From a candidate division WWE3 bacterium (GTDB taxonomy: Bacteria; Patescibacteriota; WWE3; UBA101185; UBA10185), in contig PXDX01000122.1 in assembly GCA_003564915.1 (NCBI GenBank), forward strand, positions 1 to 12,413: a stretch of DNA of 12,413 nucleotides. Direction: 5' to 3'. Of the stretch, positions 6,650 through 12,040 are shown one piece after another. The notes below the pieces were generated by a model. The model was not told where the DNA came from. It did not search any database and saw only the letters and a program-made list of their open reading frames with translations. Each line of letters opens with the position of its first letter. The first letter of the stretch is position 1. The translations under genes and the position numbers were made by a program.

Positions 6650-6678
6650 ATTATAACTTTCTGATATCGATTGGATAA
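6650..6678 (-). promoter_or_regulatory. Possible promoter of rseP
   Basis: Minus-strand TATAAT (6655-6650) is a perfect -10; a TTATCC hexamer (6678-6673) at 17-bp spacing is a poor -35. The start near 6643 would give a leader of about 17 nt without a Shine-Dalgarno. Confidence 0.4.
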
Positions 6679-6702
6679 AGGATAGCTTGAACACCTTAAA
6701 AC

Positions 6703-7251
6703 CTATACCGTCATTATCTCCTTTGTCTTTTTATCCGCTAATTCCTCAACCTTTCTGTTGTATTCCTTTATTATGTCTTCTATATCCTCTCTCATGGAGA
6801 ACTTCTCATCCTCACTTATTTCTTTTTCCTCAAACATAGTGTCTATGTGTTTCATCGCTTCCTGCCTCAACCTTCTGATTTTTTGACGACTTTCCTCTGC
6901 TTTCTCGGAAACCATCTTTGCATATTCTTTTCGGCGTTCCTCCGTTAAGCCCGGAAAAGAGAGACGGATCCTGTCTCCTTCAACAATAGGCTCGATCTGC
7001 AGATCGCTCTTTTTTATGGCTGCAGCAATAGATTCAATTGCACTTTTGTCCCATGGAGTTATAACCAAAATAGTGGGTTCAGGAACACTTACGGTCGCCA
7101 GTTCTCTGATCGACATTTGGGATTCATACATTTCAACTTTGATGTTTTCCAAAACCGCGGGGGAAATTCTGCCTGTACGTATCTGGTTGAATTCCTGGCG
7201 AAGATCTTCAAGTGCACTCTCTAGATTGGTTTTTAGCTCAGTCTTGTTCAT
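6703..7251 (-). CDS. frr: Ribosome recycling factor
   Basis: With EF-G, splits the post-termination ribosome so that its subunits can be reused. The 182 aa are full length (the family is about 185). Typical blocks are IRTGRISPAVLENIKVEMY (24-42), SVPEPTILVITPWDKSAIE (54-72), IRLSFPGLTEERRKEYAK (97-114), and the C-terminal EISEDEKFSMREDIE helix ending in KTKEIMTV. Domain I is the three-helix bundle and domain II the small beta domain. It lies 24 bp after tsf; pyrH, which normally sits between them, is absent. The ATG has no Shine-Dalgarno, but an extended -10 box stands 6 nt upstream, so besides read-through from rpsB-tsf a leaderless frr transcript is likely. Confidence 0.97.
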   Translation of the reverse strand: MNKTELKTNLESALEDLRQEFNQIRTGRISPAVLENIKVEMYESQMSIRELATVSVPEPTILVITPWDKSAIESIAAAIKKSDLQIEPIVEGDRIRLSFPGLTEERRKEYAKMVSEKAEESRQKIRRLRQEAMKHIDTMFEEKEISEDEKFSMREDIEDIIKEYNRKVEELADKKTKEIMTV

Positions 7252-7257
7252 ATACAG

Positions 7258-7266
7258 ATTTTATCA
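7258..7266 (-). promoter_or_regulatory. Extended -10 promoter of frr, leaderless geometry
   Basis: Minus-strand TGA-TAAAAT (7266-7258), then 6 nt, then the frr ATG at 7251. The box is nearly identical to that of cysS (TGC-TAAAAT) and has the same spacing. No Shine-Dalgarno is present. Confidence 0.55.
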
Positions 7267-7275
7267 CAGATATGA

Positions 7276-7737
7276 CTATTCAACGGAAAAACGGCAGACC
7301 TCGGAGAGGAGTATTTTCTCACCTGTCTTTGCTATAACTTCAGTTATTAGATCTTTGACTTTCTTGGAGGGATCTCGAATATATTCATCTTCAAGAAGCT
7401 CTTCGACTCCGGAATAATCCTGTACAGCCGCCTGCATGGCTATCTCATGAGCCAACTCCCTGAACTCCTCGGTCTTGGCCACAAAATCAGTTTCGCAAGA
7501 TAAAAGAACCAAACTACCGATGTTGCCGGTACTGTGAATATAGCTCTCCACTAGACCTGCCTTCACTTCTCTTTCAGCCGTTTTCTTTGCTGCTATGGCT
7601 TGCCCCCTTTTAACCAAGAGCTTTTTGGCCTCTTCATAATCTCCTTTGGCTTCTTCTAAAGCTTTTTTTACATCCAATACGGATGCGGACGTGGTCGTCC
7701 TTAGTTTTTTGATATCTTCAATGTTTATATTGCTCAT
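7276..7737 (-). CDS. tsf: Elongation factor Ts, minimal form
   Basis: Guanine-nucleotide exchange factor for EF-Tu. The N-terminal UBA-like domain (about 5-50, with LRTTTSASVLDVKKALEEAKG) and the core segment with TDFVAK (83-88), which reaches the EF-Tu nucleotide pocket, are clear. The protein has only 153 aa, against about 196 in Thermus and 283 in E. coli. The missing part is the long helical segment between the EIAMQAA helix (98-104) and the final DPSKKVKDLITEVIAKTGEKILL strand-helix unit (122-144): about 15 residues join them here, against roughly 60 in Thermus. So the second core subdomain and coiled coil are almost entirely removed. It follows rpsB by 53 AT-rich bp with only a weak purine-rich ribosome-binding site (AAGAAAG). 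I take it as functional because N- and C-terminal motifs are intact. Confidence 0.94.
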   Translation of the reverse strand: MSNINIEDIKKLRTTTSASVLDVKKALEEAKGDYEEAKKLLVKRGQAIAAKKTAEREVKAGLVESYIHSTGNIGSLVLLSCETDFVAKTEEFRELAHEIAMQAAVQDYSGVEELLEDEYIRDPSKKVKDLITEVIAKTGEKILLSEVCRFSVE

Positions 7738-7790
7738 TTATCTACTTTCTTAATTTAATAAATAACTAACAACAATTTAATACTTAAAGT

Positions 7791-8717
7791 TTATTTTTCT
7801 GAGGCTTTACTTTTTTTCTTGGACTTCTTCTTTGATTTTTGCGACCCATTCTCATCTTCCGAAACTTCCTTTTCATCCTGATCTGTATTTTCTACTTTTG
7901 CCGAACTTTCTTTGGTTTCTTCAGCTTTAGGCTGATCGGACACCGGTTTTACAGATCCCGACTTTTGACTATCCATATCTTTCTTGGCATTCTTTTCGTT
8001 CTTTTCCTCCTCAGAAGCTTTCTCCAGAAAAGCCTTTCTGCCATCTTCCAATGCGCTGGAAAGGGTTTTTATTATCAAGGCAATAGATTTGATCGCATCG
8101 TCATTTCCGGGTATGGGGTAATCTATTCCGGTGGGATCAGTGTCCGTATCGATCAAAGCCACTATAGGTACATCTCTCTTCTTTGCCTCCTTAACCGCAG
8201 TCTTCTCTCTATGAGCATCTATGATAATCAATGCATTAGGAAGACCTTTTATGCCAACCAAACCGCCCACGGATCTCTCAAGTTTTTCTATTTCCCTGTC
8301 CAAAAGTAATCTTTCTTTTTTGGTATATATGTCATACTCTCCTGCTTCACGTTTCTTCCTCATTTGCACCAAAGTATCTATGCGCTCTTTAATAACAGAA
8401 TAGTTGGTAATTGTACCTCCCAGCCAACGCTCATTAACATAAAGGGCATTTGCTCTTTCTGCCTCTCTTTGGATCATTTCACTAATCTGTCTTTTGGTTC
8501 CTACAAAGATCACCTGCCCATCTCTCTTTGCAGTGTCAAAAAGAAATTCTGACGCTTCCTTTAACTTTTTGTGCGTTTTTTCCAGATCGATGATATGTAC
8601 ATTCTTGTGAACATCATATATGAAGGGCTCCATTTTGGGATTCCATCTCCTCACCGGATGACCCAAATGGACATCTGCTTCGAACAACTCTTTTATACTT
8701 GGTATCTTAACTGCCAT
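7791..8717 (-). CDS. rpsB: Small ribosomal subunit protein uS2 with long charged tail
   Basis: 30S protein uS2. The core (1-230) is typical: LFEADVHLGHPVRRWNPKM (11-29), VGTKRQISEMIQREAE (72-87), NERWLGGTITNY (95-106), the coiled-coil insertion (about 112-150), and LPNALIIIDAHREKTAVKEA (159-178). The fold ends near D225-F230. After it come about 78 residues of Lys/Glu/Ser-rich low-complexity sequence, making 308 aa against about 241 in E. coli; this tail is probably disordered. The ATG at 8717 has an AGGAGG Shine-Dalgarno at 7-nt spacing, locked in a 7-bp hairpin. It heads the rpsB-tsf-frr-rseP series from a well-formed promoter with a 138-nt leader, the position where S2 autoregulation is known in other bacteria. 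Confidence 0.97.
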   Translation of the reverse strand: MAVKIPSIKELFEADVHLGHPVRRWNPKMEPFIYDVHKNVHIIDLEKTHKKLKEASEFLFDTAKRDGQVIFVGTKRQISEMIQREAERANALYVNERWLGGTITNYSVIKERIDTLVQMRKKREAGEYDIYTKKERLLLDREIEKLERSVGGLVGIKGLPNALIIIDAHREKTAVKEAKKRDVPIVALIDTDTDPTGIDYPIPGNDDAIKSIALIIKTLSSALEDGRKAFLEKASEEEKNEKNAKKDMDSQKSGSVKPVSDQPKAEETKESSAKVENTDQDEKEVSEDENGSQKSKKKSKKKSKASEK

Positions 8718-8743
8718 AAAAAAACCTCCTAAAATCAGGAGGT
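8718..8743 (-). promoter_or_regulatory. rpsB Shine-Dalgarno-sequestering, terminator-like hairpin
   Basis: On the minus strand, ACCTCCT (8743-8737), loop GATTTT, then AGGAGGT (8730-8724) form a perfect 7-bp stem. The 3' arm is the rpsB Shine-Dalgarno, and the stem is followed by six more T residues running up to the ATG. It could therefore block ribosome binding, and it also resembles an intrinsic terminator (GC-rich stem plus U-run). Confidence 0.65.
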
Positions 8744-8771
8744 ATAATAATATAAGTACGGCCTTACCTCC
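8738..8771 (-). promoter_or_regulatory. Alternative (anti-sequestor) pairing in the rpsB leader
   Basis: On the minus strand, GGAGGTA (8771-8765), a copy of the Shine-Dalgarno region, is complementary over 7 bp to TACCTCC (8744-8738), the anti-Shine-Dalgarno arm. This pairing and the sequestering hairpin cannot form together. The loop would be 20 nt. Confidence 0.5.
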
Positions 8772-8818
8772 CTTTTAATTTTGAACCCGTTTTCGCGCTT
8801 TATACAAACGAGCTCTCA

Positions 8819-8854
8819 TCTGAACCCCGACCTTATCGGAGAGGGATCGTCAGA
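8819..8854 (-). promoter_or_regulatory. 5'-terminal hairpin of the rpsB leader
   Basis: On the minus strand, TCTGA (8854-8850) pairs with TCAGA (8823-8819), and ATCCC (8847-8843) with GGGGT (8828-8824), with a CG bulge between; the apex may close as CC-GATAA-GG. It starts one base after the predicted transcription start. A competing CCGA/TCGG stem is also possible. Confidence 0.45.
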
Positions 8855-8861
8855 CGCAACA

Positions 8862-8890
8862 AGATTAACACAAAAACTTCCCGGTGACAA
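8862..8890 (-). promoter_or_regulatory. Promoter of the rpsB operon
   Basis: Minus-strand TTGTCA (8890-8885; 5 of 6 to consensus), 17-bp spacer, TAATCT (8867-8862) preceded by TGT (extended -10). Predicted start at G8855, giving a 138-nt leader. It is the best-formed promoter in the window and is divergent from the phosphotransferase gene. Confidence 0.65.
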
Positions 8891-8917
8891 ATATCTGTAC
8901 TTTCCTGTATTCCTTGC

Positions 8918-8926
8918 TGTTATACT
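8918..8926 (+). promoter_or_regulatory. Alternative extended -10 for the phosphotransferase gene
   Basis: TGT-TATACT, identical to the box upstream of the thymidylate-synthase-like gene. The start near 8933 would give a leader of about 20 nt. It competes with the box at 8938-8946. Confidence 0.4.
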
Positions 8927-8937
8927 ACAAACTTATC

Positions 8938-8946
8938 TGATATCAT
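8938..8946 (+). promoter_or_regulatory. Extended -10 with leaderless geometry before the phosphotransferase gene
   Basis: TGA-TATCAT followed by 6 nt and the ATG at 8953, the same geometry as at cysS, recR and frr. The 6 nt are GAGAGG, too close to the ATG to be a normal Shine-Dalgarno. Confidence 0.45.
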
Positions 8947-8952
8947 GAGAGG

Positions 8953-9816
8953 ATGAAAAGGCTTAGGAAAGACGGATCGGAAGCATACAGTGAGTTTCAC
9001 CACAAACTTGAGAAGATGATCGAGGAGAACTGGGGAGTTGCTCCTGAGTACAGTGAGCCTTTCTCTTGGGGATATAACTCTACAGGATTTTATATCCGAG
9101 ACAGGGAGGGTAAGGAATTCACAGCAATATTGGCCGATGATACCGAGAAAAAAAGGTTCGAGGTAGAAAAAAATATTGCGATCACAAAAGAACTGGATCT
9201 ATCAGTAGAAACCCCAAAGCACATGGATACAAAGGATGGTGGAAAATTATTGGAAATACCACAAATCAAAATTACAAAAGGCTCCGATGTCAGAAATAAG
9301 ATCCTTGTTTTTTATCCTTTTCTGCGGGGCATACCTCCATTTGACATGACCTTAGATATAGTCAGACAATCCGCTGATGTTCTTAGAGAGATCCATCTCC
9401 TTGACCCTTTAATGTTCGATGTGAAACTTGAAGAAATACCAGCCCAAAAAAAATACTTTCTCCATGGGGACCCTACTCCGTCAAATTTTCTTGTATCTTA
9501 CGGAGAGATCGCCGCTATAGTAGATTTTGAACTCTCACTCATAGGGCCCGCGGAGTACGATCTGGCCAGAATGGCTGTCTTTTCGTGGTTTCGTATGAAG
9601 GACAAACCTTTCCTGAAAATATTAAAAACCATCAAAGAAAGTTATGAGGACAAAACCCAACTTGATCTGTTAAAGGAATTCTCACTTCTACACTGCCAGA
9701 CACATTTAAGGAATGTGGTTAAGCACGAAAGTGTGCACGAAAATCCCAAAGTGTTCGAGAAAGAGGTCAAGTTCGCCCAAGAGATGCTTGACAAAATGCA
9801 GAAGGAAATACAGTAA
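8953..9816 (+). CDS. Aminoglycoside/choline-kinase-fold phosphotransferase, substrate unknown
   Basis: Member of the APH/ChoK protein-kinase-like family, which phosphorylates small molecules such as amino alcohols, sugars or antibiotics. The 287 aa show a glycine-containing nucleotide-loop candidate around FSWGYNSTG (37-45), a Brenner-type catalytic loop HGDPTPSN (171-178; D173 the catalytic base, N178 a metal ligand) and the DFG-like IVDFE (189-193; D191 a metal ligand). GPAEYDLARMA (198-208) is typical after it. The beta-3 Lys that normally holds ATP is not obvious: the strand reads EFTAILADD (55-63). An in-frame TGA at 8938 excludes a longer N-terminus. It is the only plus-strand gene, divergent from rpsB and convergent with the synthase gene (5 bp between stops). 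Catalytic residues argue for activity; nothing points to a particular substrate, so a resistance role should not be assumed. Confidence 0.85.
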   Translation: MKRLRKDGSEAYSEFHHKLEKMIEENWGVAPEYSEPFSWGYNSTGFYIRDREGKEFTAILADDTEKKRFEVEKNIAITKELDLSVETPKHMDTKDGGKLLEIPQIKITKGSDVRNKILVFYPFLRGIPPFDMTLDIVRQSADVLREIHLLDPLMFDVKLEEIPAQKKYFLHGDPTPSNFLVSYGEIAAIVDFELSLIGPAEYDLARMAVFSWFRMKDKPFLKILKTIKESYEDKTQLDLLKEFSLLHCQTHLRNVVKHESVHENPKVFEKEVKFAQEMLDKMQKEIQ

Positions 9817-9821
9817 AAATT

Positions 9822-11363
9822 CTATAGATCTTGGTCGGGAAATTTTAGAGGCTGATCCTGCTCAAAATGCAGACCGAGTTTGATGGCCGCCTCAGCTTTG
9901 GCCAATTGTCTCCCCAAATCACAGGCAGCTCCATTATCACTTACCAAAAGATCTTTTAATATTTCCGCACATAAATCCCTGGCGGATTTGGGCAGAAGTC
10001 CGTCTTTTCTGTATGTACCCAATTCGGTTAGGCCATCCGGGGAGTAAAAAGTAACAACAATTTCATCCCCTTCCCTGTTCACAATATAATAGCCCCGCGG
10101 ATCGTTCTGGCAATTTCTGCTTAAGGTGTCTTCCTTATGGACAATCTTTAATGCATCATCAAAATTCATGTTGTAAATTTCAGCTATATGGGAAATGGTA
10201 GTTAGGATTCCCAACCCAAGTCCTGCTTTCTGAGCTATGTTCTTCTGGAATTTTCTGAGCGCAAAAGAGTTCAATGGCCAGGCTCCATATACGTCGTTAT
10301 TTCTAAATACTGCGGTCATATCAAACTTCCCGTTGCTCACTTGACCTAAGATCATTACCAAACATGGAACCCTCCATTTTTCGGTTTGCTTCATCTTACT
10401 TATTTTAATGCCTTCAAGAGGAAAATTATCGGCTTCAGGTTTCCATAACACCGCCATGACTCCCCTATCGTGTTCATAACGTTTAAGTTTTTCAACCATT
10501 ATCTTTTCCTGATCTATACCGTTCCAGTCGAAAATACGCTCCCCATAAGTGTATACCTCCGATTGATTCTCATTTCTACTGAAAAATCCTTTGTAATAAA
10601 GCTTCAACTGTTCTCCATCAAAATTGAAATATGACTCCATCTGGGGATCGTCGGGGTCCTCCTTCTCTATGACGACGGAAAGATTCTGCACCTGACTAAC
10701 TTCCCCGTACATTCCGGGAATCTTCTGCCCAAATCTGGTTACCGTTTTTAAAATATCTATCCAGGCTTCGCCAATATAATCCCTGCGAATCTTATAGACT
10801 GACCGATCGGAAGGAAATACATTTGCAGTAGTTTTTTCCGCCTCAGGGAGGATCACCGGATCGCAAAAGGGTTTGGAATCCATGCTTTTTTCATGGGTTT
10901 TTTTCACTTTTGATCCCATTTCTTCCAAAGGAAAGGTTCGATAGTCATAAAGTTTTACTGCCTCTCTGACTTTATTAATTAGCTCCATTGGTATTTGGGG
11001 ATCCAAAAAGACCTTAGTATCTCCAATGACTTTCCAAGATATTAATTTTCCGGAAGTATCTTTCTCGGGTTCAACTCCATTCTCAAAAAACAATTTAAGA
11101 GCCTCTCCGCTACCTTGGCGATCGACTCCACACATGATCAATCGGCAAATCTTGGGATTGGCCAATATATTCCTTACAATATAGTTAATGCCTCCCTTTG
11201 TATACAACTGCCCACAGACCGAAAAACTGTCACCGCTTAAATGATCAATAACATTTTCCTTGGGAAGCCAGAGAGTCACCACTCCTACAGGTGAGTTAGG
11301 GTTTCTTAAAATTAATCGTTCCTTAAAATATACTGGCCAGTTACCAAAACTTTTTTTGGGCAT
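9822..11363 (-). CDS. Thymidylate synthase-like protein: MtrA-like + ThyA + DUF4346 fusion
   Basis: Three regions are visible in 513 aa. Residues about 7-140 resemble subunit A of methanogen tetrahydromethanopterin S-methyltransferase (NWP, NPNSPVGVVTL, a VRNILANP strand, LIMCG, ENGV), but the His of the GHxTG loop is absent (GSGE, 84-87). Residues about 190-402 are a ThyA core of archaeal type: catalytic Cys in VPC (C334), FRNND (353-357, for the usual YQRSxD), PLN (363-365; N365 is the residue that favours dUMP over dCMP) and Y397. The usual HIY reads EIY (395-397), His replaced by Glu, with a His at 392. Residues about 421-504 match DUF4346 (DPRGYYIV, LGRQLAKAEAAI, ending QD). The likely reaction is dUMP to dTMP, with a pterin cofactor that cannot be specified. 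No Shine-Dalgarno; extended -10 TGT-TATACT 12 nt upstream of the ATG. Confidence 0.8.
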   Translation of the reverse strand: MPKKSFGNWPVYFKERLILRNPNSPVGVVTLWLPKENVIDHLSGDSFSVCGQLYTKGGINYIVRNILANPKICRLIMCGVDRQGSGEALKLFFENGVEPEKDTSGKLISWKVIGDTKVFLDPQIPMELINKVREAVKLYDYRTFPLEEMGSKVKKTHEKSMDSKPFCDPVILPEAEKTTANVFPSDRSVYKIRRDYIGEAWIDILKTVTRFGQKIPGMYGEVSQVQNLSVVIEKEDPDDPQMESYFNFDGEQLKLYYKGFFSRNENQSEVYTYGERIFDWNGIDQEKIMVEKLKRYEHDRGVMAVLWKPEADNFPLEGIKISKMKQTEKWRVPCLVMILGQVSNGKFDMTAVFRNNDVYGAWPLNSFALRKFQKNIAQKAGLGLGILTTISHIAEIYNMNFDDALKIVHKEDTLSRNCQNDPRGYYIVNREGDEIVVTFYSPDGLTELGTYRKDGLLPKSARDLCAEILKDLLVSDNGAACDLGRQLAKAEAAIKLGLHFEQDQPLKFPDQDL

Positions 11364-11375
11364 AGATATGTTCGT

Positions 11376-11384
11376 AGTATAACA
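11376..11384 (-). promoter_or_regulatory. Extended -10 promoter of the thymidylate-synthase-like gene
   Basis: Minus-strand TGT-TATACT (11384-11376), 12 nt before the ATG. The predicted start near 11369 leaves a leader of only about 6 nt, with no room for a Shine-Dalgarno. No clear -35. Confidence 0.5.
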
Positions 11385-11457
11385 TGCACCGACCGGATCA
11401 ATTATAACGGAATACGCTTTTACAATAGGAAATTTACTTGGATAGAGAGAAAGAAAA

Positions 11458-11520
11458 ATGCAACTTTTTTACACATCAAACATCCTAATGTGTAATGCGG
11501 GTAAGTTGCCAACCCGATAA
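11458..11520. repeat. Nested and overlapping inverted repeats in an intergenic gap
   Basis: In the 166-bp gap 11364-11529, GCAACTT (11460-11466) pairs with AAGTTGC (11503-11509), enclosing ACACAT (11471-11476) with ATGTGT (11488-11493). A second stem, CGGGT (11498-11502) with ACCCG (11512-11516), overlaps the outer stem, so only one of these two can form fully (its loop has only 2 nt outside AAGTTGC). On the minus strand this is the 3' region after the zinc-ribbon genes; neither strand has a U-run in terminator position. Otherwise the gap holds only the synthase promoter. Confidence 0.5.
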
Positions 11521-11529
11521 AAACTGCTC

Positions 11530-11721
11530 TTATCCCGGAGTTCCTCCCGGCTCAAAAACATTTCGATAACCCTCCACCAACTGATTACCAAGCTTCGCCT
11601 TATAACGAACTAACAAAGTTCGTTTGCAGTACGGACATTCCTTGGGAAGAGCGGACAATATATACCTCACGCCCTTCTTGCAGAACGGGCACTTCTTAGT
11701 GCGAAACCTCACTCTTTTCAT
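11530..11721 (-). CDS. Small zinc-ribbon protein A, 63 aa, unknown function
   Basis: A basic 63-residue protein with two CPxC knuckles, CPFC and CPYC, separated by 14 residues: a treble-clef or zinc-ribbon-like single-zinc module near the N-terminus, followed by LLVRYKAKLGNQ and a Gly/Pro-rich end. I place the start at the ATG at 11721, not at a TTG eight codons upstream: a strong GAGGAGGG (11733-11726) sits 4 nt before this ATG, and the extra eight codons would merely translate the ribosome-binding site. It shares spacing and residues with the next gene upstream (zinc-ribbon B), 41 bp away, so the two look like a tandem duplication. Function unknown; small zinc ribbons often bind nucleic acid or partner proteins, but nothing here decides. 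It lies between a dCMP-deaminase-type gene and the synthase gene. Confidence 0.8.
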   Translation of the reverse strand: MKRVRFRTKKCPFCKKGVRYILSALPKECPYCKRTLLVRYKAKLGNQLVEGYRNVFEPGGTPG

Positions 11722-11762
11722 TTTTCCCTCCTCGAGATTATTCAAGCTTCGCTTAAACTACG

Positions 11763-11972
11763 TCACGTCAAGAAAAAAGCATGTACATTGATTCGGGTCT
11801 TACGCCTCCCTCTGGAAGTGGGAACTTTGACAGTGCGCACAAGCCTCACTTTGCAATGTGGACATACTAGCGGTGGTTGTACACCGGAATAGGTCACTTT
11901 CAAAGCACAAGTGGGGCACTTCCCCTCACGCACGGTTTCCGCCGGATCCTTGATCTCCGCTTGATTTGTCAA
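11763..11972 (-). CDS. Small zinc-ribbon protein B, 69 aa, unknown function
   Basis: A 69-residue protein with CPTC and CPHC knuckles, also separated by 14 residues. The segment KCPTC...VCPHCKVRLVRTVKV aligns without gaps to KCPFC...ECPYCKRTLLVRYKA of zinc-ribbon A, hence paralogy. An acidic N-terminal extension (residues 1-17) and a basic C-terminal stretch (TSRGRRKTRINVHAFFLT) differ from its sister. It starts with TTG at 11972, supported by a strong GAGGAGG (11985-11979) at 6-nt spacing. It follows the deaminase gene by 68 bp in the same direction, so co-transcription is plausible. I do not recognise a named family. Confidence 0.78.
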   Translation of the reverse strand: MTNQAEIKDPAETVREGKCPTCALKVTYSGVQPPLVCPHCKVRLVRTVKVPTSRGRRKTRINVHAFFLT

Positions 11973-12040
11973 CTTGAACCTCCTCGATCTAAATTGGACT
12001 TAATCCATATCAGATAGGAACTCAACTTGCCGAAATGCTA

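Noticed and set aside
8770..8850. tRNA-like GGGTTCAnA motifs in the rpsB leader (two copies)
   Set aside because: No acceptor stem, anticodon arm or matching T-stem can be drawn around either copy.
8945..8956. Three-codon ORF (ATG AGA GGA TGA) overlapping the phosphotransferase ATG
   Set aside because: Could be a coupling minigene, but it is too short to support and is better explained by the -10 box plus 6-nt spacer.
11458..11520. Plus-strand 20-codon ORF beginning ATG CAA CTT
   Set aside because: Only a weak purine-rich sequence precedes it, and it coincides with the inverted repeats; no protein-like features.
11722..11745. TTG start giving zinc-ribbon protein A eight extra residues
   Set aside because: Those codons are the Shine-Dalgarno itself (GAGGAGGG) and lie just before a well-spaced ATG at 11721.
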